DNA from: an uncultured Mailhella sp.
GTDB taxonomy: Bacteria > Desulfobacterota > Desulfovibrionia > Desulfovibrionales > Desulfovibrionaceae
Reading direction: 5' to 3'
DNA length: 16,303 nt
Assembly: GCA_910579055.1 (NCBI GenBank)
Contig: CAJTSU010000017.1
Location: forward strand, 3,311 to 19,613
The notes beneath the pieces were generated by a model. It saw only the letters and a list, made by a program, of their open reading frames with translations, had not been told where the DNA came from and searched no databases. Position numbers and translations under genes: made by a program. Shown here in pieces: positions 1 through 7,505 of this stretch. The stretch's first letter is position 1, and each line of letters starts with the position of its first letter.

Positions 1-23
1 GCGGGACGATTGGAACGTCCCGC
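1..23. other. Perfect hairpin at left edge of window
   Basis: GCGGGACG (1-8) pairs perfectly with CGTCCCGC (16-23) around a 7-nt loop. No T-run follows on the plus strand, and the sequence to the left is not visible. It may be the end of a transcript entering the window, or an intergenic stability hairpin like the ones found after both solute-binding protein genes here. The role cannot be decided from the window. Confidence 0.45.
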
Positions 24-86
24 GGCGAATCCGAGTACCCTGACGTGAATATTTTCTCACGGCTCACAAACCGCAAGGAACCCCGT

Positions 87-1472
87 ATGACCCGAAGTCA
101 TGCCCTGAAATGGTTGTCCGTGCTGCTGACCGCCAGCCTGTTCCATGCCCTGGCCCCGAACGACACCTATGCGAATCTCCCCCTGTATCTGGCCCTGACG
201 GCCACCGCCGTGACGATATGGGTCTTTGACCTGCTGCCGGCCGTCTTTGTGGCGGCAGTCCTCACCTTCTGCTATCTGATCACCAACCTGGCGACGCCCG
301 AGGTCATACTCAGCCCATGGACCACGGTGCTTATCTGGACAACCTTCGGCGCGGCGATTTTCGGCGAAGCCATGGAACAGACCGGGCTGGCCAAACGCGT
401 GGCCCTGCGCTGCATGCTGCTGACCGGGGGCACCTTTCGCGGGATGCTGATCGGCTTCGGCGCGGGCGGCATCATCCTCGGCCTTCTGCTGGCTTCCGGC
501 TTCGCCCGTACGGTCATCTTCTGCGCCATCGGAGCCGGTATCATTCAGGCGCTGGAGCTGGATACAAAGTCGCGCATGTCCTCGCTCATCATGCTGGGCT
601 GCTTTTTCGCGGCGGCGGCTCCCACCATGCAGTTCCTGCACACATCGGAGACGTTTATCTGGGCCTACTCCATTCTGTTGAAAAATCTCGGCATCTCGGT
701 CGATTTCTGGGAATTCCTCAGCCACATGTTCCTGCCCAATCTTCTGTATGTCATCATCTGCTTTGCGGCGATTTACCTGACCAGAGGTTCCGCCCGTCTG
801 CCTGACGAAAACGCCCTGAAACAGATACTCAGAACCCGGCTGAAAGAACTCGGACCCATGAACACGGCGGAAAAACGGCTGCTCATTCTCGCCCTGCTCA
901 GCGTCCTGGGCTTCATGCTGGAACCCCTTACCGGGCTCAACGCGGTATGGGGGCTCTGCCTGGCCGCCCTGAGCTGCTATCTGCCCGGTATGGGCATCAT
1001 GCGGGCAGAATCCTTCACCAGACTGAACATCATTTTTCTGGTGTTCATCGCGGGCTGCATGTCCATGGGCGCGGTGGCCGGAGCTGTGGGCGCAAACAAA
1101 TGGGCCGTGGCCGCCATCATGCCGAACCTCCAGGGGCTGCCGCCCACGGCAGGCATCGTCTGTTCCTACGCGGCCGGCGTGATCGCCAATCTTCTGCTGA
1201 CCCCTTTTGCCGCCACGGTCGGCTTTACTCCGGCGTTTGCGGAACTCGGCAGGGAAATGGCCGTCAACCCCGTCCCCCTGTTCTATGCCTTCCAGTTCGG
1301 CCTCGATCAGTATTTCTTCCCCTATGAAGGCGTCATGTTCCTGTACCTGTTCACCACCGGCTGCGTCACCCTGAAGCATATCCTGCCCGCCCTGGGCCTG
1401 CGCACCGTGCTGACCGCCGTCATGATAGCGGCGGCAGCTGTTCCCTACTGGAACATGATCGGCATCATGTAG
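87..1472 (+). CDS. DASS/SLC13-family anion permease
   Basis: A 461-residue, very hydrophobic polytopic inner-membrane protein. It resembles the divalent anion:Na+ symporter (DASS/SLC13, ArsB/NhaD-like) fold: two halves, each with a Ser/Thr-rich re-entrant stretch, here LLASGFARTVIF at about residues 134-145 and LLLTPFAATVGF at about 369-380. These sit where SNT-type motifs lie in characterised members. The family moves sulfate, di- or tricarboxylates or related anions with Na+; this substrate cannot be read from sequence. A GTG at position 45 extends the frame by 14 codons but has no ribosome-binding site. The ATG at 87 follows AAGGA (75-79) at good spacing and was chosen. It is followed after 78 bp by a full TRAP system on the same strand with no terminator between, so it is probably co-transcribed with dctPQM. 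A secondary permease of a different class sharing an operon with a TRAP system is notable. Confidence 0.82.
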   Translation: MTRSHALKWLSVLLTASLFHALAPNDTYANLPLYLALTATAVTIWVFDLLPAVFVAAVLTFCYLITNLATPEVILSPWTTVLIWTTFGAAIFGEAMEQTGLAKRVALRCMLLTGGTFRGMLIGFGAGGIILGLLLASGFARTVIFCAIGAGIIQALELDTKSRMSSLIMLGCFFAAAAPTMQFLHTSETFIWAYSILLKNLGISVDFWEFLSHMFLPNLLYVIICFAAIYLTRGSARLPDENALKQILRTRLKELGPMNTAEKRLLILALLSVLGFMLEPLTGLNAVWGLCLAALSCYLPGMGIMRAESFTRLNIIFLVFIAGCMSMGAVAGAVGANKWAVAAIMPNLQGLPPTAGIVCSYAAGVIANLLLTPFAATVGFTPAFAELGREMAVNPVPLFYAFQFGLDQYFFPYEGVMFLYLFTTGCVTLKHILPALGLRTVLTAVMIAAAAVPYWNMIGIM

Positions 1473-1550
1473 CTGCCCCCTCCGTGAACTTCAAACGGAA
1501 ATGCCCCCCAGGGCTTTCCTCACCTCGCAACAATTCAACAGGAGGACACG

Positions 1551-2573
1551 ATGAACAAGCTCACCACCCTTATGCTGGCCTGCGCCATGGCCGTATGTTC
1601 CGTCGGAGCGGCCAAGGCCGATCCCGTTGTGCTCAAGTACGCCGATCAGAATGCGGAAAACAGCTGGGGCGCGGAACGCGGCATGCTTCCGTGGATGAAG
1701 GCCGTGGAGGCCGACTCCAACGGAAGCATCACCTTTGAAACCTATTTCAATGAAACACTGACCAAGGGCGCGCAGGCCTGGATGTCCACCAAAAATGGCA
1801 TCGCCGACGTGGCCTGGAACACCATGGCCGTGCTGCCGGGCAAAAATCCTCTGGCCACCGTGGTGACGCTGCCCGCTCTGCCCGCCGCCACGCCCATGGA
1901 TGCCAGTCGCATCGCCTGGAAGCTGTACGAAACCCAGCCGACCATCACCAAACCTTTCAGCGACGTCAAAATCCTCGCCCTGTTCATGAGCGATGTGGAC
2001 AATCTTGTCACCCTCAAGCCGGTCAAAACCATGGAAGACCTCAAGGGCATGAAGATCCGCACCATTGCCGGGCCCAGTGTGGACATGCTGAAAGCGCTGG
2101 GCGCGGTGCCGGTGGTCATGCCCATGCCCGATGTGTACATGGCGCTCCAGAAGGGAACACTGGACGGCGTCATGGCGGACTGGGAACCCATTCAGGGCTT
2201 TCGCTTCCATGAAGTAGCCAAATACGTCACCACCAATACGCCGTTCAGTTATTCCCTGTTCACGCTGATCATGAACAAGGACAAGTTCAATTCCCTGCCG
2301 CCGGAAGCCAGGGCCGCCATTGAAAAACACAGCGGTCTGGAAGCCAGCGCGGCCCTGGCCGAAGGTTTCGCCTATTCCGCCCGGGAAGTGGCCAAACCCC
2401 TGGCCGATGAAGGCAAGGTGGAAATTTACGAGCTGCCCGCATCCGAGCGCCAGCGCTGGACGGAAGCCGGGGGAACGCCCGCCTGGGAAAAATGGGTAAA
2501 GGATATGGAAAGGAAGGGGTACGGGAATGCCCGCGACATCCTGAACCTCGCCACGGGCAAGACCCAATTCTAA
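1551..2573 (+). CDS. dctP: TRAP transporter substrate-binding protein (DctP type)
   Basis: Periplasmic binding protein of 340 residues, the usual size for DctP/SiaP-type proteins. A Sec signal peptide is clear: a Lys near the N-terminus, a hydrophobic core, and probable cleavage after Ala-Lys-Ala at residues 21-23. The family signature is present at about 163-205: DLKGMKIR with the ligand-coordinating Arg at 170, then a PMPDVYMALQKGTLDG segment. The Arg is the residue that in most TRAP SBPs salt-bridges a substrate carboxylate, so an organic acid or similar anion is likely, but the ligand cannot be named. The start is set by a strong GGAGGA (1541-1546) just upstream. It is the P component of a dctPQM operon and is followed by a 10-bp hairpin, a common arrangement that raises SBP mRNA relative to the permease genes. 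Confidence 0.93.
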   Translation: MNKLTTLMLACAMAVCSVGAAKADPVVLKYADQNAENSWGAERGMLPWMKAVEADSNGSITFETYFNETLTKGAQAWMSTKNGIADVAWNTMAVLPGKNPLATVVTLPALPAATPMDASRIAWKLYETQPTITKPFSDVKILALFMSDVDNLVTLKPVKTMEDLKGMKIRTIAGPSVDMLKALGAVPVVMPMPDVYMALQKGTLDGVMADWEPIQGFRFHEVAKYVTTNTPFSYSLFTLIMNKDKFNSLPPEARAAIEKHSGLEASAALAEGFAYSAREVAKPLADEGKVEIYELPASERQRWTEAGGTPAWEKWVKDMERKGYGNARDILNLATGKTQF

Positions 2574-2586
2574 GCCAGACACGAGG

Positions 2587-2616
2587 GCGGGCGGAACGCT
2601 CCGGCATTCCGCCCGC
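2587..2616 (+). promoter_or_regulatory. dctP-dctQ intergenic hairpin
   Basis: GCGGGCGGAA (2587-2596) pairs perfectly with TTCCGCCCGC (2607-2616), giving a 10-bp GC-rich stem with a 10-nt loop, 13 nt after the dctP stop. There is no U-tract, and the dctQ ribosome-binding site follows, so it is unlikely to be a full terminator. Such hairpins typically protect the upstream SBP message from 3' exonucleases or attenuate read-through, producing excess binding protein. A matching hairpin follows the second SBP gene at 16261-16292. Confidence 0.75.
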
Positions 2617-2633
2617 AGCTCCAGGAGTTCGGC

Positions 2634-3146
2634 ATGTTTGACAAACTCATGACACGGGCCATGACGGCGCTGGTATTTCTCGCTTCCGCAGCCATGACAA
2701 TCATGATTCTGATTATCGTGATTGACGTGGCCGGGCGCGAGTTTTTCAATTCACCGCTGACCGGAGCCTATGAACTGGTGGAGTTCTGCATGGGGCTGCT
2801 TTGCCCGGTTTCCGTCACCTACTGCATTTACAAGGATCAGGACATCTGCGTCGATTTGCTTTATCAGCGCTTTCCCGTGGCGATACGCAAGGGGATCATG
2901 GTCTTCGCCAATCTCTTTGTCCTGCTGGTGGGCGCTGCGCTGCTGTGGCAAAGCTGGTATCTGGTGCGCGATATCCTGGATATGGGAGCAAGCACCGCGC
3001 TGCTGTCCATCGCCATGTGGCCTGTGGCCGTGTGTGTCTTCCTGTCCTTCCTGATCATGATTCCCATCCAGCTGCGCTTTCTGCTGCGCAGTTTCAAGAC
3101 CGTGGATGAAGAACTTGGCGCGGGCGAAGAGGAGAACGCGAAATGA
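2634..3146 (+). CDS. dctQ: TRAP transporter small permease subunit
   Basis: Four-helix integral membrane protein of 170 residues, typical of DctQ. Hydrophobic segments lie at about residues 9-31, 46-64, 84-105 and 121-145. The family-like stretch IDVAGREFF...GAYELVEFCMG spans the end of helix 1 and the start of helix 2. The tail is acidic and cytoplasmic. DctQ couples the large permease DctM and helps dock the loaded SBP. An AGGAG at 2623-2627 supports the ATG at 2634. Its stop overlaps the start of dctM in an ATGA, the classic sign of translational coupling that keeps Q and M subunits in balance. Confidence 0.92.
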   Translation: MFDKLMTRAMTALVFLASAAMTIMILIIVIDVAGREFFNSPLTGAYELVEFCMGLLCPVSVTYCIYKDQDICVDLLYQRFPVAIRKGIMVFANLFVLLVGAALLWQSWYLVRDILDMGASTALLSIAMWPVAVCVFLSFLIMIPIQLRFLLRSFKTVDEELGAGEEENAK

Positions 3147-4444
3147 CGCCATTCAGCATAGGTTGCATCGGCATGGCCGCGCTGGTGGTCGCCATTTTTC
3201 TGCGCGTGCCCATCGGCATGGGCATGATCGGCATCGGGGCGCTGGGCTTTGCCGCCATATCCGGCCTTAATCCGGCGCTGGGCCTTCTGCGCAGCGTGCC
3301 TTACGAAACCTACGTCAACTACAATTACTGCGTGGTGCCGCTTTTTCTGATCATGGGCAACTTTGCCTTCAAGTCCGGCATCAGCAATGATCTGTACTAT
3401 GCGGTGCACCGCCTCATGGGCAAGGTCAAGGGCGGGCTGGCCATGGCCACGATAGCGGCCTGCGGCGGCTTTGCCGCCATCTGCGGGTCATCCGTGGCCT
3501 GCGCCGTCACCATGGGGGTGGTAGCCCTGCCGGAAATGAAGAAATACAGGTACGATTCCGGCCTGGCCACCGGCGTGCTCGCGGCGGGCGGCACACTGGG
3601 CATTCTCATTCCGCCGAGCACCATCATGATCCTGTACGGGATCATCGCGGAACAATCCATCGGCGAACTGTTCATGGCGGGCTTCCTGCCCGGCGTTATC
3701 CAGGCGGTGATGTACATCTCCATGGTGGGCTGGCTCGTGAAGCGCAGGCCCGAACTTGGCCCCCCCGGAGACTCCTGTTCGGTAGGGGAAAAAGCGCGCG
3801 CCCTCTCCCGCGTGTGGAGCATTATCGCCCTGTTCATCCTGGTTATCGGCGGCATTTATTCCGGCCTGTTCACGCCCAACGAGGCGGCCGGCATCGGAGC
3901 GTTCGGCGCGTTTCTGCTGGGCATTTCCAAATGCGGGGGGAGCCGGAAAAAATTCTTTGTGGACAGCATGGTGGAATCCATCGCCACTACCGGCATGAGC
4001 TACGTCATCATGGTCGGCGCCATGGTCTTCGGCTACTTTCTGGCCGTCAGCCGGGTTCCCTTCGAGCTTGCGGAACTCATCGGAGCCACCGGCGCCAGCC
4101 CCATGCTTGTGCTGCTGGCCATTCTCGCCATTCTGCTGCTGCTTGGCTGCTTCATGGATTCCATGGCCATTGTGCTACTCACCGTGCCCATCTTTATGCC
4201 GCTTATCCACAAGTTCGGCATCGATCCCATCTGGTTCGGCATTCTGGTGGTGCGCGTGACGGAAATGGGCCTGATAACGCCGCCTGTGGGCCTGAACCTC
4301 TTTGTCATCCAGGGCGTGGCCAACGTGCCCATGGCCTCCGTGTTCCGGGGCGTGCTGCCCTTCATCGGCATGGACTTCCTGCACCTGTTCCTGCTGCTGG
4401 CCTTCCCCAAAATCACCCTGATCCTGCCGCAGCTGCTGATGTAG
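3143..4444 (+). CDS. dctM: TRAP transporter large permease subunit
   Basis: Large, roughly 12-helix membrane protein of 433 residues, the standard DctM length, which carries the Na+-coupled transport pathway. Clear family motifs are the CGSSVA stretch at about 114-119, LGILIPPST at about 152-160 and the pseudo-symmetric GLITPPVGLN at about 375-384. The two PP-containing motifs are the paired re-entrant hairpin regions of the ion-transporter superfamily fold. GAGGAG upstream and the ATGA overlap with dctQ fix the start. It ends the operon and is followed after 30 bp by an intrinsic terminator. No catabolic enzyme gene is in the operon, so the substrate remains open. Confidence 0.94.
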   Translation: MTPFSIGCIGMAALVVAIFLRVPIGMGMIGIGALGFAAISGLNPALGLLRSVPYETYVNYNYCVVPLFLIMGNFAFKSGISNDLYYAVHRLMGKVKGGLAMATIAACGGFAAICGSSVACAVTMGVVALPEMKKYRYDSGLATGVLAAGGTLGILIPPSTIMILYGIIAEQSIGELFMAGFLPGVIQAVMYISMVGWLVKRRPELGPPGDSCSVGEKARALSRVWSIIALFILVIGGIYSGLFTPNEAAGIGAFGAFLLGISKCGGSRKKFFVDSMVESIATTGMSYVIMVGAMVFGYFLAVSRVPFELAELIGATGASPMLVLLAILAILLLLGCFMDSMAIVLLTVPIFMPLIHKFGIDPIWFGILVVRVTEMGLITPPVGLNLFVIQGVANVPMASVFRGVLPFIGMDFLHLFLLLAFPKITLILPQLLM

Positions 4445-4474
4445 ACAGGCTGTAATGCAGAAGGCAGTTGAAAA

Positions 4475-4524
4475 AACGTCGGGATGATTCGGTCAAGACC
4501 TCATCATCCCGGCGTTCTTTATTT
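4475..4524 (+). terminator. Rho-independent terminator of the DASS-dctPQM operon
   Basis: A 14-bp stem, AACGTCGGGATGAT (4475-4488) with ATCATCCCGGCGTT (4503-4516), has one G-U pair. The loop can close further through GGTC/GACC. It is followed by CTTTATTT, a modest U-rich tail. A run of A residues precedes the stem, so it may also work on the minus strand. It lies 30 bp after the dctM stop. Confidence 0.85.
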
Positions 4525-4752
4525 CTGCTCTGATGGATCTGATGGCTGCTATTTTCCTTATACTGCGTAATTTTTTGAATTCATTCCATTTGACACTCTG
4601 AACAGTCCGTCCTATGTTCTCTCAGTTCAGATTCATAATCCAAATGCAGGTTCAAGCTTTTCCACAATAACAAGAAAATCAGATGGTTAGCTATAGAAGC
4701 CGACCGCCATTTCTAAAAGGGAACTTTCCCTCACTATTTCCACCAAAATTTT
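4525..4752. other. Gene-poor, AT-rising spacer
   Basis: No supportable gene was found here. Composition shifts from the GC-rich transporter operon to AT-rich DNA. Only weak dyads were seen: TCTGAAC/GTTCAGA arms at 4597-4603 and 4625-4631, and a compact AGGGAA-CT-TTCCCT palindrome at 4718-4731 that sits about 22 bp upstream of the proposed -35 box of the next gene and could be an operator. The stretch probably marks the left junction of the acquired segment, but no direct repeat matching the right side was recognised. Confidence 0.4.
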
Positions 4753-4803
4753 TTGCGTGCATCGAATATGGTAATATACTGTATCGTAGCACCTTGGTAT
4801 AAT
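4753..4803 (+). promoter_or_regulatory. Candidate tandem sigma-70 promoters for the AT-rich membrane gene
   Basis: Two overlapping candidates lie here. The first is TTGCGT (4753-4758), a 16-bp spacer, then TATACT (4775-4780). The second is an extended -10 element, TGG-TATAAT (4795-4803), with a perfect TATAAT hexamer but no good -35. Transcription from the second would start near 4810, about 30 nt before the proposed TTG start. AT-rich DNA gives chance matches, so this is moderate evidence. Confidence 0.5.
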
Positions 4804-4840
4804 TGTAAGAAGAATTATTTTTTGCAGGATGTTTTAGATA

Positions 4841-5818
4841 TTGAAGTTTAATTCTCGAATGAGATTCACTTTTATTTTTGTTGCATTTTTTTCATTTTTA
4901 TTTTTAATAATACCTTTCAATTGGATTGTCATTCCTATTCGATTCATTTCATTATTTATTACTATTTTTAATACATTATCAGGATTTTATGTCTTTAATA
5001 TAAAATATAAGTTTATTAAAAATGTATCATCTAAATTTATATTGATTCTTCAAAAATTAAAACTTTATAATATAAATAGAGAATATTGGATAATTAATTT
5101 TTTTCATGCGTATACAGTTAGTTTTTTTATTTACATAATCTCTATTCTCCCTCAAGATAAATACGACTCGATAATGACTGGAATTTTTTCTAGTGCAATT
5201 ACATCAATTATTATTTTTCACATAACATTTATATATGAGAGATATAAATTTAAACAAAGATTATATGAATTATTTCAAAAATTATTCCATTCATTAAATA
5301 ATAATATCGATAAAATCAATTTATTATTAAAAATGAAAAATCAACAATTTGATTTAACAAATTTAGATGATAATATAAAATATATTGAAATTGAATTTAA
5401 AAATTTATATACTATTATAAATGAATTATTGTTTAATTTAAACAAATATGACGATATATCTTTCATGTCTATTGATGCATATAATAATATTATATCAAAT
5501 AAAAAAATTAAAAATGAATTGAAATTATTATTTATCAAAATTCTTAATGGCGCAATTAATATACGTTTAGTCAAATTTATAAGTATGACACAAAACATCT
5601 CTCATAAATTATCTGATAATTTAGTAAACTCATTAAAAATTGTAATAATGATAAATGAAACAAAAAATAAACTAATAAAAACTAATTTTATAAATAGTTC
5701 TTCTAACGATATAGGCAAGTTCTTTGAACTATTAAAAGAAATAAATCAAGAATTATCAGATATAAACAAAATTTATGAGGAATTATTTAAAGAGTTTGAA
5801 ATAATTTTTAAAAAATAA
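4841..5818 (+). CDS. Orphan four-TM membrane protein with long helical cytoplasmic tail (unknown function)
   Basis: Family not recognised. The 325-residue product has hydrophobic segments at about 8-26, 28-53, 83-104 and 110-133. A roughly 190-residue hydrophilic, Leu/Ile/Asn/Lys-rich part follows with a helical or coiled-coil look (for example 138-175 and 285-325). No enzymatic motif is visible. The TTG at 4841 is preceded by AGGA (4826-4829) at rather long spacing; the ATG at 4859 (residue 7) is the main alternative and has no clear ribosome-binding site. Base composition is extremely AT-rich, with ATA, TTA, AAT and AAA codons dominating, in sharp contrast to flanking GC-rich genes, so recent horizontal transfer is likely. 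It has its own promoter candidates and runs convergently into hsdM with only 40 bp between. Membrane proteins of this layout at R-M loci are often defence effectors, but that is only inference from position. Confidence 0.75.
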   Translation: MKFNSRMRFTFIFVAFFSFLFLIIPFNWIVIPIRFISLFITIFNTLSGFYVFNIKYKFIKNVSSKFILILQKLKLYNINREYWIINFFHAYTVSFFIYIISILPQDKYDSIMTGIFSSAITSIIIFHITFIYERYKFKQRLYELFQKLFHSLNNNIDKINLLLKMKNQQFDLTNLDDNIKYIEIEFKNLYTIINELLFNLNKYDDISFMSIDAYNNIISNKKIKNELKLLFIKILNGAINIRLVKFISMTQNISHKLSDNLVNSLKIVIMINETKNKLIKTNFINSSSNDIGKFFELLKEINQELSDINKIYEELFKEFEIIFKK

Positions 5819-5858
5819 AAGTGACCTTGCAGACGCAGTTGATGTTTCATTCTGAGTA

Positions 5859-7460
5859 TTACCCTATTTCCGGCAGGCCGAGTTCCCGCAGGAAACTGTT
5901 GTGCTTTGCCGTGGCGGCGGCAATGCGTTTGTCGGTTTCCGTCAGTTCGCTGTGAACGGCGGCAAGGTCCACCTCCTTTTCCGGTTCGGCGGTGGAGATG
6001 TAGCGGGAAATATTCAGGTTGCAATCGTTATCCGCTATTTCCTGCATGGGCACGCGGCGGGAGAAGCGATCCTCCTCCCGGCGGAACCGGTAGGTTTCGA
6101 TGATTTTTTCAATATGTTCATCCAGAAGGCGGTTCTGGCGTTTGCCCTTTTCAAAGTGTTCCGCCGCGTTGATGAACAGCACATCGTCCGCCTTCCTGCA
6201 TTTTTTCAGCACCAGGATGCAGACGGGAATGCCGGTGGAGAAAAACAGATTGGCGGGCAGGCCGATGATGGTGTCGATATTGCCGTCTTCCAGCAGTTTC
6301 TGGCGGATGCGGGCTTCCACTCCGCCACGGAACAGCACCCCATGCGGCAGGATGATGGCCATGACGCCGTCCTGTTTCAGATAGTGGAAGCCGTGCAGCA
6401 GGAAGGCAAAATCCGCCGCCGATTTCGGGGCAAGCCCGTAGTTTTTGAAGCGGACATCATTGGCCATGTCCTCTTCCGGGTTCCAGCGATAGCTGAAGGG
6501 CGGATTGGCGACAACCGCGTCGAAACAAGGAACCCTGGCCGGGTTGGTTTCGCGCAGCATGTCCCAGTCATTGGTCAGGGTGTCGCCGTGGAAGATGGTG
6601 AAGGCCGCATCGTTCACGCCGTGCAGCAGCATGTTCATGCGGGCAAGGTTGTAGGTGGTGACGTTTTTTTCCTGCCCGTAGATCATGCCGATGCCGTCTT
6701 TTCCCATGCGCTTGCGCACGTTGAGCAGCAGCGAGCCGGAACCGCAGGCAAAGTCCAGCACGCTGTGCAGGCGGGGCTTTCTGCCCGCGGCAGGGTCCTG
6801 ACAGTCCAGGGTCACAATGCCGGACAGGATGCTGGAAATCTGCTGCGGGGTGTAAAATTCGCCCGCCTTCTTGCCCGATCCCGCGGCAAACTGGCCGATG
6901 AGGTATTCATAGGCGTCGCCCAGCGCGTCCGTATCCGTGGAAAAGGCGGACAGTTCCTCGGCCAGCCGGGTGATGATCCGGCAGAGCAGGGCATTGCGAT
7001 CCTTCGTGCTTTTTCCCAGTTTATCGGAGGTGAGGTTGATTTCGGAGAAGAGCCCCCGGAAGGAGTTTTCAAAGGATTCTTCCTCGATATATTTAAATCC
7101 CTTCAGCAAGGTGTCCAGAAGGTATTCGCTTTGCGTGCGCGCCAGCTCCGCAATATGGCTCCAGAGATAGTCGGGATGGATGACATAGTGCAGACGGCGG
7201 CGCAGCAGTTTTTCCAGATCCGGCACATCGTCGGGATTGGCCTCATACCATGTTTGCAAGGGGGTGCGTCCTTTCGTTCCCGCCGGCCAGTCCGGCCCCA
7301 GCTCTTCCCGCGCGGTTGTCTCGTAGGTATCCGAAAGGTAGCGGAGGAACAGAAAGGAAAGCATATAGTCGCGGAAGTCGTCCGCATTCATGGAGCCGCG
7401 CAGTTCGTCAGCGATGTTCCAGAGCGTCGCGCCCAGTTGTTTCTGTGTCTGTTCGGTCAT
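5859..7460 (-). CDS. hsdM: Type I restriction-modification DNA methyltransferase subunit
   Basis: Modification subunit of a type I R-M system, 533 residues, normal for HsdM. It has an N-terminal helical HsdM_N domain (about 1-140) and an N6-adenine methyltransferase domain (about 150-480). SAM-binding motif I is DFACGSGSLLLN at 236-247 and the catalytic motif IV is NPPF at 319-322; both are intact. Upstream of motif I sits the conserved GEFYTPQQISS stretch (200-210). With HsdS it methylates adenine in a bipartite target; with HsdR added it forms the restriction complex. It is the last gene of the minus-strand cluster, 45 bp after hsdS, and shares the composition of the GC-rich genome. No frameshift or missing motif was seen, so methylation is expected to be active. 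Confidence 0.95.
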   Translation of the reverse strand: MTEQTQKQLGATLWNIADELRGSMNADDFRDYMLSFLFLRYLSDTYETTAREELGPDWPAGTKGRTPLQTWYEANPDDVPDLEKLLRRRLHYVIHPDYLWSHIAELARTQSEYLLDTLLKGFKYIEEESFENSFRGLFSEINLTSDKLGKSTKDRNALLCRIITRLAEELSAFSTDTDALGDAYEYLIGQFAAGSGKKAGEFYTPQQISSILSGIVTLDCQDPAAGRKPRLHSVLDFACGSGSLLLNVRKRMGKDGIGMIYGQEKNVTTYNLARMNMLLHGVNDAAFTIFHGDTLTNDWDMLRETNPARVPCFDAVVANPPFSYRWNPEEDMANDVRFKNYGLAPKSAADFAFLLHGFHYLKQDGVMAIILPHGVLFRGGVEARIRQKLLEDGNIDTIIGLPANLFFSTGIPVCILVLKKCRKADDVLFINAAEHFEKGKRQNRLLDEHIEKIIETYRFRREEDRFSRRVPMQEIADNDCNLNISRYISTAEPEKEVDLAAVHSELTETDKRIAAATAKHNSFLRELGLPEIG

Positions 7461-7505
7461 GGCTGTTCATTCCATGGTATACGTTGTTCAAAACATGGCC
7501 GTCGC

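Noticed and set aside
4533..4601. Tiny hydrophobic open frame of 22 codons after the operon terminator
   Set aside because: No ribosome-binding site, and it begins in the terminator tail; too short to support.
5819..5858. Search for a terminator between the convergent orphan gene and hsdM
   Set aside because: The minus strand has a T-rich run into the orphan gene, but no convincing stem precedes it; not called.
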